Of a stretch of 64,000 nt of DNA, positions 41,482-50,484 are shown piece after piece. The translations under genes were made by a program, and so were the position numbers. Positions within the stretch are counted from its first letter, which is position 1. Every line of letters starts with the position of its first letter. Source of the stretch: Pararhodobacter zhoushanensis. GTDB lineage: Bacteria; Pseudomonadota; Alphaproteobacteria; Rhodobacterales; Rhodobacteraceae. The notes under the pieces are model-generated. The model was not told where the DNA came from, searched no databases, and saw nothing but the letters and a program-made list of their open reading frames with translations. The stretch lies in contig NZ_REEZ01000014.1 in the NCBI RefSeq assembly GCF_003990445.1, forward strand, positions 48,246 to 112,245, given 5' to 3'.

Positions 41482-42423
41482 TCACGTCGCCAGCCACCAC
41501 AGCCGCGTCAGGTGGAAGAACGCGGGCGCGGCAAAGATCACGCTGTCGAGCTGATCAAGAAACCCGCCCTGACCGGGGATCAGATGCGACCAGTCGCGCA
41601 GGCCCCGGTCGCGCTTGATGGCGCGCAGCACCAGATTGCCGACCTGACCCGAGGCCGAGGCGAGCGCGGCCATGGCAGCGGCGGCCAACGGACCAAAGGG
41701 GGTGATCCAGAACAGCGCCAGCCCCAGAACCGCCGCCGCCACGATCCCCCAGATCGCGCCGCCCCAGGTCTTGGGTGACAGATCCGGCACGATCCGCCGC
41801 CAGCCCGAGCGCCGGCCCATATAGAAATCGACCAGATCGCCGGTCTGCACCACCAGCACCAGAAAGGCGATCAGCAGCATGCCGCGCCCGTCGTAACCCG
41901 GCAGCTCCAGCCACATCAGCGCCGGGATGTGGCTGAGGCAATAGACCGCGATCATCAGGCCCCATTGGGTTTCGGAAACCCGGCTGAGGAACCTTTCGGT
42001 CGAACCGCGCAGGACCGACACGAAGGGCAGCAACAGGAAGATGTAGACCGGGATAAACACCGCAAAAAGGCGCTGTATGTCAAAGAAAACAAAGAGGAAT
42101 TGCGCGGGCAGGATAAGGTAGAAGGCCAGGGCCAGCGACAGGTGATCGGCGCGTGTGCGCGACGAGTACGTGTAGAACTCGCGCAGCGCGGCAAACGAGG
42201 CGACGGCGAACAGAAGGACCATCGCCCAGCGTCCGGCAAGCATGGTCAGCGTGAACAGCACCACCATCGCCCACCAGCTGTCGATGCGGGTCATGAAGAC
42301 CTCGACCGCCGGGTCGGGTTTGGGGAAGCGGGCGCGCATGCGCTCGCCGATGATGGTCAGCGCCAGTAGAACCAGCCCCACACAAAGGCCGAGCAGGAAA
42401 ATATCGCGCAGGATCGGGCTCAT
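41482..42423 (-). CDS. cdsA: Phosphatidate cytidylyltransferase
   Basis: This 313-residue membrane protein has about eight hydrophobic segments. Near its C-terminus it carries the CDP-DAG synthase signature (LRAIKRDRGLRDWSHLIPGQ, then GGFLDQLDSVIFAAP), where KR, the Asp and the GxxDxxDS acids are catalytic. Two signature positions differ from the common PGHGGxxDRxDS form (Gln for His, Gln-Leu for Arg-Ile/Leu). It makes CDP-diacylglycerol for phospholipids. It overlaps the acyltransferase gene by 4 bp, so the two form a lipid pair; housekeeping CdsA may exist elsewhere. Confidence 0.85.
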   Translation of the reverse strand: MSPILRDIFLLGLCVGLVLLALTIIGERMRARFPKPDPAVEVFMTRIDSWWAMVVLFTLTMLAGRWAMVLLFAVASFAALREFYTYSSRTRADHLSLALAFYLILPAQFLFVFFDIQRLFAVFIPVYIFLLLPFVSVLRGSTERFLSRVSETQWGLMIAVYCLSHIPALMWLELPGYDGRGMLLIAFLVLVVQTGDLVDFYMGRRSGWRRIVPDLSPKTWGGAIWGIVAAAVLGLALFWITPFGPLAAAAMAALASASGQVGNLVLRAIKRDRGLRDWSHLIPGQGGFLDQLDSVIFAAPAFFHLTRLWWLAT

Positions 42424-43073
42424 GCGCGCTCCTCGGGTTTCAGCGCCAGCAGGGCGGCGGCAGCGCGGCTCAAAAAGGCTGCCCGTTCCTCATCGGCGGC
42501 CAGCGCGACCGGCTCACCGAAGATCACCTTGCACATCAGGGGGAGGGGGATCACCTCGCCCTTGGGCATGACTGAATTGAGATTGGCGATCCACGTCGGC
42601 ACCAGTTCGACGCCGGGATGCGCTTTGGCCATGTTATAGAGGCCGGATTTGAACGGCAGCAGGGGCTCGGCCGTCTGGTTGCGCAGGCCTTCGGGGAAGA
42701 TGATCAGCGAGTCGCCGTCGCTCAGCGCCTGATTGATCGCCGCCATCGGGTCATCGGTGCGCTGATCGGGCCGCCGGTCGATCAGCACGGCGCGGAACAC
42801 GTCACCCCCGGCAAAGGCGCGCAGCTTGCTCTTGAGCCAGTAATCCGCCGCCGCGACCGGGCGGGTCTGCAGGCGCATGTGATGCGGCAGGACCGACCAG
42901 ATCATCGGCATATCGGCGTTGGATACATGGTTGGCGAAATAGACCCGCTGGCGGGGCGAGGGGCCGACGCCCCGCCAGTCGGCATGAACGGCGGTGATCG
43001 CGCGGGCGAAAAGCACGATGGCTTGCCCGGTCACGCGGGCGGCAAAGCGGCGCAGGGGATGGGTTGACGTCAT
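42420..43073 (-). CDS. plsC: 1-acylglycerol-3-phosphate acyltransferase-like protein
   Basis: This 217-residue protein holds the PlsC motifs. Motif I is NHVSNADMPMIW (HxxxxD, about residue 48), a middle block ends with VLIDRRPDQRTDDPM, and motif III is IIFPEGLRNQTAEPL (FPEG). The substrate would be lysophosphatidate, giving phosphatidate, which the overlapping cdsA product then converts. A short hydrophobic N-terminal stretch suggests membrane association. The gene is upstream of cdsA in the same operon. Confidence 0.86.
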   Translation of the reverse strand: MTSTHPLRRFAARVTGQAIVLFARAITAVHADWRGVGPSPRQRVYFANHVSNADMPMIWSVLPHHMRLQTRPVAAADYWLKSKLRAFAGGDVFRAVLIDRRPDQRTDDPMAAINQALSDGDSLIIFPEGLRNQTAEPLLPFKSGLYNMAKAHPGVELVPTWIANLNSVMPKGEVIPLPLMCKVIFGEPVALAADEERAAFLSRAAAALLALKPEERA

Positions 43074-43205
43074 GCCCCATCATGCGACGGCTTTGCGCCG
43101 CTGGAAAGGGGGCTGGCAAAGTCCCGCACCTGTGAGACAGCGCGGCTTGTGCCGCGAACAGCGGCTGCTATCATGGCCCTGTACATGTTTGCCCGGAGAG
43201 TAAAA

Positions 43206-45221
43206 ATGCGCTTGATCATCAGGCTTCTGGGGGTTGTGGTTGTGCTGGTCGTGATGGCCGTGGCGGCACTGTTTCTGCTGCCCGCCGAGCGCATCGCCAA
43301 CCTTGCGGCGCGGCAGTTCGAGGCGGCGACGGGCCGCTCGCTGACCATCTCGGGTGACGTGACGCCAACCTTCTGGCCGGTGCTGGGCGCGCGGGTTGAG
43401 GGTGTGACGCTGGCCAATATCGCGGGCTCGGATGCAGGGCCGATGCTGGTGGCGGACTCGGTCGATCTGGGCGTTGACCTGTCGGCACTGATTCAGGGCA
43501 ATCTGGTCGTGCGTCGGTTCGAGGCCCGCTCACCGCAGATCGTGCTGGAACGTGATGCTTCGGGCGTTGGCAACTGGATGTTTGCCGGAATCGGCGACCA
43601 GTCCGCCGCTACGACAGAGACCGGCACCCGCGCCTCGTTGCCCCCGATCTCCTTGGACCGCGCGCAGATCGAGGGGGCATCGCTGCGCTATATCGACCGC
43701 GCGGCGGGCACGGATGTGACGGTGCAGGGCGTCAGCATCGACCTGACCATGCCCGAAAGCGGCGGTGCCGCGACGCTGCGCATTTCGGTGGACCGCAACG
43801 GGCAAGAGGGAGAGATCAACGCGCGCCTCGGCTCGGTTTCGGCGCTGCTGGCGGGCGATGTGGTCGCGGTCAGCGCCTCGATTTCCGCCGATGGCGCGCA
43901 GGGCTCGTTCGAGGGGCGTCTGGGGCTGGAACCTGTCGCGGCCGAGGGGCGTCTGAGCATCGACATCAGCCGTCTGGGACCGGCGCTGCAACTGGCAGGG
44001 GCCGAGGGCGGCGAGCCGATTCCCGGCGCCGCGCGGCCGCTGACGCTGGGCGGTCAGCTGACGCTGGCCCCGGCGGGCAGCCTGCATCTGCGCGAAGGCG
44101 TGCTCGGCATCGGCTCGAACCGGCTGCGGCTGGCGCTGGACACGACGTTTGACGGGGACCGCCCGAATATCGCGGGGCAGATCAGCGCCGATACGCTGGA
44201 TCTGACCGGTTTCACCGGCGGCGAGAGCGGCGGTTCGGGCGGCAGCGGCGGCGCTGCGGGCTGGCCGACGTCGCGCATCGACGCCTCGGCGCTGGCGCTG
44301 GCCAACGCGCAGATCGGCCTGACGCTGGGGCCGGTGAACACCGGGTTCGGCATGATCGATTCGACCCGTGGGTCGCTGACCATCGACCGCGCCCGCGCGG
44401 TGCTGGGCATCAACGAGATCCGCGCCTTTGACGGCACCCTGTCGGGCGACCTGGTCGCCAACAACCGCAACGGCTTGTCTGTTGGCGGCACGGTCGCGTT
44501 GCGCGGGGTGAGCCTGCTGGCGGCGTTGCATCAGGCTGTCGGGTTCGAGCGGCTGAGCGGCACCGCGTCGGCGGATCTGCGGTTCCTCGGGTCCGGGCAG
44601 TCAGTGGACGCGATCATGCGCTCGCTTGAAGGGCAGGGCACGATTGCCTTCGGCGCGGGCGAGATCCTTGGGTTTGATCTGTCGGCGATGCTGCGTAACC
44701 TCGATGCCTCGGCTCTGGGGGCGGGCAATTCGACGATCTATGAGAGCATCGGCGCCAGCTTCACCATGGCCAATGGCGTGCTGACCAACAATGACCTGCG
44801 GCTGGAAGCGCCGCTTCTGGGCGTTGGCGGCAATGGCACGGTCGATCTGGGCAACCAGACGCTGAACTACCGCGTCACCCCCGAAGCGATGCGCAACGCC
44901 GAGACCGGCGAGGCGCTGCGTGTCCCGCTGTTGATCACCGGCCCGTGGTCGGCCCCGCGCTACCGGCTCGATCTTGAGGGGCTGGCCGAGCAGCGTCTGG
45001 CCGAAGAGCGTGCCCGTCTGGAGGCCCGCGCGCAGGAAGAGATTCAGCGTCTGCAGGATCAGGCCCGGTCGCGCGTCGAGCAGGAACTGGCCGACCGTCT
45101 GGGCGGTGGCACCACGCCCGAGGGCGAGGCGCAGACGCCGGAAGATGCGCTCCGCGATCAGGCGCGTGACGGGTTGTTGCGGCTGCTGGGTGGCAGGCAG
45201 GAGGCGCCCGCCAACCCGTGA
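43206..45221 (+). CDS. AsmA-family protein
   Basis: The ATG at 43206 follows GAGAGT and gives 671 residues; the frame opens earlier but without membrane sequence. An N-terminal membrane helix (RLIIRLLGVVVVLVVMAVAA, residues 2-21) precedes the AsmA domain (EAATGRSLTISGDVTPTFWP). The long beta-rich middle fits a periplasmic lipid-transfer-like groove. AsmA_2 sequence (LVANNRNGLSVGGTVALRGV) and a charged coiled-coil tail follow. Its family influences outer-membrane lipid balance. Its stop abuts the convergent gene's stop with no spacer (TGATCA). Confidence 0.83.
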   Translation: MRLIIRLLGVVVVLVVMAVAALFLLPAERIANLAARQFEAATGRSLTISGDVTPTFWPVLGARVEGVTLANIAGSDAGPMLVADSVDLGVDLSALIQGNLVVRRFEARSPQIVLERDASGVGNWMFAGIGDQSAATTETGTRASLPPISLDRAQIEGASLRYIDRAAGTDVTVQGVSIDLTMPESGGAATLRISVDRNGQEGEINARLGSVSALLAGDVVAVSASISADGAQGSFEGRLGLEPVAAEGRLSIDISRLGPALQLAGAEGGEPIPGAARPLTLGGQLTLAPAGSLHLREGVLGIGSNRLRLALDTTFDGDRPNIAGQISADTLDLTGFTGGESGGSGGSGGAAGWPTSRIDASALALANAQIGLTLGPVNTGFGMIDSTRGSLTIDRARAVLGINEIRAFDGTLSGDLVANNRNGLSVGGTVALRGVSLLAALHQAVGFERLSGTASADLRFLGSGQSVDAIMRSLEGQGTIAFGAGEILGFDLSAMLRNLDASALGAGNSTIYESIGASFTMANGVLTNNDLRLEAPLLGVGGNGTVDLGNQTLNYRVTPEAMRNAETGEALRVPLLITGPWSAPRYRLDLEGLAEQRLAEERARLEARAQEEIQRLQDQARSRVEQELADRLGGGTTPEGEAQTPEDALRDQARDGLLRLLGGRQEAPANP

Positions 45222-46541
45222 TCAGCGGATAAAGTGCAGCCGGTCGAAGCGCGCGCGCAGCGCCTTCGTCCGGGGGGCCAGCGATGCCGGATCGTTCGAG
45301 CGCAGCGCCTCGGCGACCAGCGCCGCGATTTCGGGGATGTCATCCACCGTTACGCCCCAGCGCACCAGCTCGGGCGTGCCGATGCGAAGCCCGTTCATGT
45401 CGCCCGCCACCGGATCAATTGGCAGACCGATGCCGCAGGCCAGAAACCCGGCCTTTTCCAACGTTTTGGAGGCCGCCTGACCGCCGCCAAACGCTGCCGC
45501 CTCGACCGCGAACTGGTGCGAGGTGGTGAAGCCCCGCTCGGCGGCGAAGACCGGCAGCCCGGCCTTTGCCAGCGCCGTTGCGAAGGCCTGCGCCGTGTCG
45601 ATCATCCTCTGCGCATAGGCCCGGCCATGGTCCCGCCAGTCCAGAAGCGAGATCGCCAGCGCCGCTGATTTTCCGGCGTCAAAATTGGCGGTCAGGCCGG
45701 GGAAGGCGATGGCATCCAGCCGCTCGGCAATTGCGGCGTCGCGGGTGACGATCAATCCGCCTGCGGGGCCACCCAGCGATTTATAGGTGCTCATCGTCAT
45801 CAGATGCGCGCCCTGATCCAACGGGTTGGCCCAGGCCCCGCCGGCGATGATTCCGCATTGGTGGGCGGCGTCGAACAGGACTTTCGCGCCCACCTCATCT
45901 GCAATCGCGCGGATCTCGGCCACGGGATGCGCGAACAGGTTCAGCGAGCCGCCAATGGTGATGATCTTGGGCCGCACCCGCAGTGCCAGATCGCGCAGGG
46001 CGTCCAGATCGACGGTATAGCCGTCGGCGTTGACCGGGGCGGGGTGGGTGATCAGCCCGTAAAGCCCTGCGCAACCGTCGGCGTGATGGGTGACATGCCC
46101 GCCGATGCTGCCCGGCGGGGCGATGATCGCATCGCCCGGTTTGGCCAGCGCCATGAAGCCATAGAGGTTGGCCAGCGCGCCCGACGCGACGCGGATTTCG
46201 ACATGGCTGGCGTTGAAGATCTCGGCGGCCAGTTCGGCGGCGATCACCTCGATTTCCTCGATGGCCTGCAAGCCCATCTCGTATTTGTCGCCCGGATAGC
46301 CCAGCGACGGGCGCGATCCCAGACCCCGCGCCAGCGCCGCCTCGGCGCGCGGGTTCATCACGTTGGTGGCGGGGTTCAAGTTGAAGCAATCGCGTTCGTG
46401 GATCTGCTGGTTTCGCTGAATCAGCGCTTCGATCCGCGCATCGATTGTCCCGCTTTCCGAGGTTGCCGTGGTGGTGGCAAGCGCTTGTACGCGGGTTTCA
46501 GCAAGGGCGGGAACCCAGGGGCGGGGGGCAAGATGGGTCAT
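45222..46541 (-). CDS. Serine hydroxymethyltransferase-like PLP enzyme
   Basis: The start at 46541 gives 439 residues. The fold type I PLP motifs align with SHMT: NLNPATNVMNPRAEAALARG, GYPGDKYEMGLQAIEEIE, the Asp/His pair in LFDAAHQCGIIAGGAW, and the PLP Lys (Lys254) in MSTYKSLGGPAGGLIV. Housekeeping SHMT has TTTTHKTLRGPRGG at the last motif, so this is a divergent member. Alternatives include alpha-methylserine or related hydroxymethyltransferases described from Paracoccus. Neighbours give no further hint. Confidence 0.8.
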   Translation of the reverse strand: MTHLAPRPWVPALAETRVQALATTTATSESGTIDARIEALIQRNQQIHERDCFNLNPATNVMNPRAEAALARGLGSRPSLGYPGDKYEMGLQAIEEIEVIAAELAAEIFNASHVEIRVASGALANLYGFMALAKPGDAIIAPPGSIGGHVTHHADGCAGLYGLITHPAPVNADGYTVDLDALRDLALRVRPKIITIGGSLNLFAHPVAEIRAIADEVGAKVLFDAAHQCGIIAGGAWANPLDQGAHLMTMSTYKSLGGPAGGLIVTRDAAIAERLDAIAFPGLTANFDAGKSAALAISLLDWRDHGRAYAQRMIDTAQAFATALAKAGLPVFAAERGFTTSHQFAVEAAAFGGGQAASKTLEKAGFLACGIGLPIDPVAGDMNGLRIGTPELVRWGVTVDDIPEIAALVAEALRSNDPASLAPRTKALRARFDRLHFIR

Positions 46542-46846
46542 GAGGTCTCCTGACTGAGCCGCGCGGATGGGCAAAGACTACGATGCTGACCACAGACAGC
46601 AAGCCGGGAAATTCAGCGGAGAGAAACCTTTAGCGGCAAGGTCGATCGCCAGAGGTTGCTCGGGAATGTGAGCACCCTGAGAAAGGGCTGCGGCATTTTT
46701 GCCGACAGCAGGGCGGAAGATACGCTAATTTTGGCGACTAATTGAACGTGATTTGAGCCGGGGACGACTCAGAGGCACACTCTGACGATACAATCCCTCA
46801 ATTTTCTTCATTTCTTGCTGACCGTCCAAGCTCAAGGAGATATCAC

Positions 46847-47467
46847 ATGCGTCTCATCCAGTTCACGGCCCCGTTTGCAATTCTCGCTCTGTCGGCGGGC
46901 GCCGCGCTGGCCACCGGACCGGTGCCCTACACGCCGCCGCCCCCGGTCACCGTTTACACGGCACCAGCGGCCTATGACTGGTCGGGCGCGTATGTAGGCC
47001 TTCAGGTCGGCTCAATGTCGCCGCGCGGCTCATCCACGGCCGGTTCGGCCAATGATGACCCGTTCGATTCATCGTCCGGCTTTGGCGTCTTTGGTGGCTA
47101 TCAGTGGCAGCATGGCGGCTTGGTATTTGGCGGCGAGCTGGGCTACACCCGCTTTGACGGCGAGTTCGTCAATTTCCCCGGCTTTTTCATCGGCAATATC
47201 GCCGAAGCGCGCGCCCGTGTCGGCTATGCGTTTGACCGTGTGTTGGTCTCGGCATCGCTGGGCTACGCATCGCAGACCTACAGCGGCGCTTCCTATGACC
47301 TGACGGGCGTTACCTACGGACTCGGCGTTGACTATGCGGCGACCGACTCGGTTGTGCTCGGCCTTGAATATGTCGTGCGCAATCTGGACGGCGGCAGTGT
47401 CGGCATCGGTGACCAGCTCTCGGTGGATGACCAGTCGGTCCGCCTGCGCGTTTCCTTCCACTTCTGA
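46847..47467 (+). CDS. Outer-membrane beta-barrel protein
   Basis: The ATG follows AAGGAGAT. The 206-residue precursor has a signal peptide (MRLIQFTAPFAILALSAGAA then LA). The mature N-terminus is Pro/Thr-rich, followed by the opening AYDWSGAYVGLQVG typical of Omp25/OmpA-like 8-strand barrels. Alternating strands (GVFGGYQWQHGGLVFGGELG, YGLGVDYAATDSVVLGLEYV) end in VRLRVSFHF with terminal Phe, as needed for BAM. A 270-bp leader upstream contains an AT-rich stretch but no clear regulator site. Confidence 0.85.
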   Translation: MRLIQFTAPFAILALSAGAALATGPVPYTPPPPVTVYTAPAAYDWSGAYVGLQVGSMSPRGSSTAGSANDDPFDSSSGFGVFGGYQWQHGGLVFGGELGYTRFDGEFVNFPGFFIGNIAEARARVGYAFDRVLVSASLGYASQTYSGASYDLTGVTYGLGVDYAATDSVVLGLEYVVRNLDGGSVGIGDQLSVDDQSVRLRVSFHF

Positions 47468-47492
47468 TTGTCGATGCCCAATGGTCGACGCT

Positions 47493-47512
47493 GGCGGGCC
47501 TTCGGGCCCGCC
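47493..47512. terminator. GC hairpin with UUCG loop between convergent genes
   Basis: GGCGGGCC (47493-47500) pairs perfectly with GGCCCGCC (47505-47512) around a TTCG tetraloop. It lies between the outer-membrane gene stop and the convergent TetR stop. There is no long T run, so it is either a weak bidirectional terminator or an RNA-stabilising 3' structure. Confidence 0.6.
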
Positions 47513-47521
47513 CTATTCGTT

Positions 47522-48157
47522 TCAGGCCTTGGGGGCGTCGCGGATTGCGGCATAGGCCAGCGCCAGATCACCCTCGCGCGGCTCGTGCCCCGTCAGACAG
47601 GTCACGTAGTCGCGCCCGCGCGAGGCGCGCAGCGCGGCACTTTCGTGTTGATCGACAGTCGCATAGCCGATCTGGGTGAAATACACGATCCGGCCCCGCA
47701 CATCGGCTTCGGTGGCTGCAAAGCCGTGACGCTCGAACATGCCTGCCAGCGCCGCGATCCGCGCATCGTCGCAGGCTGACAGGCGCGCGCGCACGTCAGG
47801 ATCGCGACTGGCCCAGCCCCGGATGGCGAAATCGAGGCGGCTATCGAACCCGCCGGGGGCTTCCCATGTCGCATAAAGATGCCCCAGCGCCTGGGTGATG
47901 GTGTCCGAGGGGCGGCGTGTGGCGGCGATCAGGGCGCTGGTGTTGGTGGCTTCCCAATACTCCAGAAGCGCCTCAAGCAGCTCGCCCCGGTCCTTGAAAA
48001 ACCAGTAAAAACTGGAGCGCGCGCAGTCGAGCTGGTCTGCCAGTCTCAGAACCTTGACGCTTTCGACACCCTCGGCAATCAGCAGCGCCAGCGCCGCCTG
48101 CATCCAGTCGTCGCGCGTGGTGCGGCCGGGGCCGCGGGTTTTGCGCTGGCTGGGCAT
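47522..48157 (-). CDS. TetR-family transcriptional regulator
   Basis: The start at 48157 gives 211 residues. The N-terminal TetR helix-turn-helix is clear: DDWMQAALALLIAEGVESVK, then RLADQLDCARSSFYWFFKDR. The ligand-binding C-terminal domain is helical and not assignable (GHLYATWEAPGGFDSRLDFA). It precedes no obvious divergent target; the FGGY kinase gene lies upstream on the same strand. Its regulon is unknown. Confidence 0.84.
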   Translation of the reverse strand: MPSQRKTRGPGRTTRDDWMQAALALLIAEGVESVKVLRLADQLDCARSSFYWFFKDRGELLEALLEYWEATNTSALIAATRRPSDTITQALGHLYATWEAPGGFDSRLDFAIRGWASRDPDVRARLSACDDARIAALAGMFERHGFAATEADVRGRIVYFTQIGYATVDQHESAALRASRGRDYVTCLTGHEPREGDLALAYAAIRDAPKA

Positions 48158-48219
48158 TCGGCGGCCTCCTGCGGGGTCCAAGGGGGCAATTTAGCCACGC
48201 CGGGCAGTGCGGGCAAGGG

Positions 48220-49806
48220 TCAGCGCTGTGCCTTGAGCGCGGCCAGCTCGGCCCGCTGCGCTTGCAGACGCAGCATCACCGCATAATCGCGGTCAAAGGC
48301 TGCGCGCCGCGCGGGGTCGGGGCTGAGCACGGTGGCCAGTTCGGTCATCGCGCGCGCTGCGCTGGCAAGGTCCGGCTGTACCCCGCCCGCGACGCTGGCT
48401 GCGATGGCGGTGCCCAGCAGGACGGTATCCTCGGCTTCGGACCGCAGGATTTTCAGGCCGGTCACATCGGCGAAAAGTTGCTTCAGGATCGTCGTGCGCG
48501 CCAGCCCGCCCGCGATGGCCAGCGTTTCGGCCGGGCGATTGCCCGCCGGGTCGGGGCCGTTCAGGTGCTCGATGATCTGACGCACGCCCAAGGCCAGCGC
48601 CACAGCGGTGCGCCAGTAAAGCGTGCACAGCGCGTCAAAGCTGCGCTCCAGCCCCAGCCCGCTGATCACCGCGCGCGCGGTGGCATCTGAAAGCGGCGAG
48701 CGGTTGCCGTTGAAATCGGGCAGAACGTCGATCTCGCGGCCCAGAGCGGGGCCGTGCTCAGCGAGCAGGACCCCGATCCGCCCGAGCACCTCGTTGTGGT
48801 CGGGGCGGGCATCCAGTTCCGTCAAAGGCCAGCTGTCGAGCACATAGTCCAGCGCAGCCCCCGCCGCCGATTGCCCGCCTTCGCTGGTCCAGTGGCCGGG
48901 CAGGACGGTGCCCAGCGACGGCCCCCAGATGCCGCGCGCAAAGAGCGGGCGGGTGGTGATCGCCATGATGCAGTTCGAGGTGCCGGCGATCAGGGTCAGG
49001 CGCTGTTCGGGCGCGGTGTCAGGCTTCAGGCCCAGTGTACCCAGCGCGCCGGCATAGGCGTCGATCATCCCGGCGGCGACGGGCGTGCCGGGGGCAAGGC
49101 CCAGATCGGCGGCGGCTTGAGCGGTCAGCCCGCCGATGGCTTGGCCAACGGCGATGGCATGGTCGGGCAGGGCGGCGCGGTCGGTCAGGTCGTCAAGCCC
49201 GATCTGCGCCAGAAAATCGCGCTGCCAGCCGCCGTGCTCAGGCAGATACGGCCATTTCGTCGCCAAGGAGCAGGCCGAGGCCGCCGGACTGCCCGTCGCG
49301 CGGCTGGTCAGATGATCCGCCAGATCGCGGGCGGACCCAAGCTGCGACCACAGATCGGGCCGGTGGCGTTTGAGCCAGAGCAGCTTGGGCGTCTGCATTT
49401 CGGGCGACATCGCGCCGCCAAGATGGTCGATGAGCCGGTGGCCGGTTGCGGTGCAGATCAGCGCTTCGTCATGAGCGCGGTGGTCGTACCATGCGATCGT
49501 GTCGCGCCCGTCCGGCCCCAGCGCCAGCGGCGCGCCGTCACGGTCGCGCAGCACCAGCGAACAGGTCGCATCAAACCCCAGCGCGCGAATCGTTGTCGGG
49601 TCCACGCCCGCTTGGGCCACCGCGTCGCGGGTCGCCGCGCAGACCGCTTGCCAGATCTGGTCCGAGGCATACTCGGCCCGCTGGCCCGGCGCGTCGTGGA
49701 CGATGATCTCGGCCACCGCGCGCGACAGCATCCGTCCCGCGGTGTCAAAAACACCCGCGCGGGCGCTCAGCGTCCCGACATCCACGGCGCACAGATAGGC
49801 TGTCAT
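48220..49806 (-). CDS. FGGY-family sugar (pentulose) kinase
   Basis: The start at 49806 gives 528 residues. FGGY landmarks are CAVDVGTLSARAGVFDTAGR at the ATP-binding N-terminus, WYDHRAHDEA for sugar contact, the catalytic Asp in AAGMIDAYAGALG, and GGLARTTILKQLFADVTGLK near the end. The length and sequence look like ribulokinase/pentulose kinases of the FGGY type rather than short xylulokinases. As last gene of the polyol operon it would phosphorylate the ketose made by the dehydrogenases. The exact sugar is uncertain. Confidence 0.85.
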   Translation of the reverse strand: MTAYLCAVDVGTLSARAGVFDTAGRMLSRAVAEIIVHDAPGQRAEYASDQIWQAVCAATRDAVAQAGVDPTTIRALGFDATCSLVLRDRDGAPLALGPDGRDTIAWYDHRAHDEALICTATGHRLIDHLGGAMSPEMQTPKLLWLKRHRPDLWSQLGSARDLADHLTSRATGSPAASACSLATKWPYLPEHGGWQRDFLAQIGLDDLTDRAALPDHAIAVGQAIGGLTAQAAADLGLAPGTPVAAGMIDAYAGALGTLGLKPDTAPEQRLTLIAGTSNCIMAITTRPLFARGIWGPSLGTVLPGHWTSEGGQSAAGAALDYVLDSWPLTELDARPDHNEVLGRIGVLLAEHGPALGREIDVLPDFNGNRSPLSDATARAVISGLGLERSFDALCTLYWRTAVALALGVRQIIEHLNGPDPAGNRPAETLAIAGGLARTTILKQLFADVTGLKILRSEAEDTVLLGTAIAASVAGGVQPDLASAARAMTELATVLSPDPARRAAFDRDYAVMLRLQAQRAELAALKAQR

Positions 49807-49817
49807 TGTCTCCACCC

Positions 49818-50483
49818 TTAGCCGAATCCCCGGATCACCGCGGGCAGGTCGGCCATGGTGCTGATGATGGACTCTGGCGCGAGTTTTTCAACCTCAAGTC
49901 GCAGGTTTGCGGGTTCCGCATGCGCGCCCCCGACAAAACCGACCGCGCGCATGCCGGCAGCGCGGGCGGCGGTCAGGCCGGCAGGGCTGTCCTCGATCAC
50001 CACGCAATCGGCAGGATCGACGCCCAGGGTGCGGGCGGCGAGCAGGAACAGATCGGGCGCAGGTTTACCGTTGGCGACCATGGTCGCGCTGAAAATCTGC
50101 GGCTCGAACAGCGGCAGCAGGCCGGTCACGCGCAGCGACAGGCGGATGCGGTCGGGCTGGCTGCTGGAGGCGACGCAGACGGGCAGGTCCAGCGCCGTGA
50201 TTGCTTCAGCCACGCCGGGGATCGGCTGCAGCTCGGCCTCGAACCGCGACAGCAGGCGGTGGCGCATCTCGGCCAGCAGCGTGTCGGTCAGCGTTACACC
50301 GCGCTCGCGCTTGAGCCATTCGCCGACGCTGCCCAGCGATTTGCCCAGAAAATGCGCGTAGCCTTCCTGCGGGGTCAGGATGCACCCCGCTTCGGCCAGC
50401 ACAGACAGCATCACCGACAGCGAGATCGTCTCGCTGTCGACCAGAACCCCGTCGCAATCGAAGATCACCAGCCCCGGGGGCAT
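49818..50483 (-). CDS. HAD-family phosphatase of the polyol operon
   Basis: This 221-residue protein is a subfamily I HAD hydrolase. The nucleophile Asp9 and acid Asp11 are in VIFDCDGVLVDSE. Motif II is in CVASSSQPDRI, motif III Lys in ANGKPAPDLFL, and motif IV in VVIEDSPAGLTAARAAG. The cap helices resemble beta-phosphoglucomutase and phosphoglycolate phosphatase relatives. The gene starts one base after the mannitol dehydrogenase stop. It could dephosphorylate a sugar phosphate that would otherwise build up. Confidence 0.84.
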   Translation of the reverse strand: MPPGLVIFDCDGVLVDSETISLSVMLSVLAEAGCILTPQEGYAHFLGKSLGSVGEWLKRERGVTLTDTLLAEMRHRLLSRFEAELQPIPGVAEAITALDLPVCVASSSQPDRIRLSLRVTGLLPLFEPQIFSATMVANGKPAPDLFLLAARTLGVDPADCVVIEDSPAGLTAARAAGMRAVGFVGGAHAEPANLRLEVEKLAPESIISTMADLPAVIRGFG

Positions 50484-50484
50484 C

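Noticed and set aside
39056-41554. 832-codon open frame on the plus strand opposite the glutamate-synthase-like and crotonase genes
   Set aside because: It covers two unrelated antisense genes plus their spacer, with shadow-type composition.
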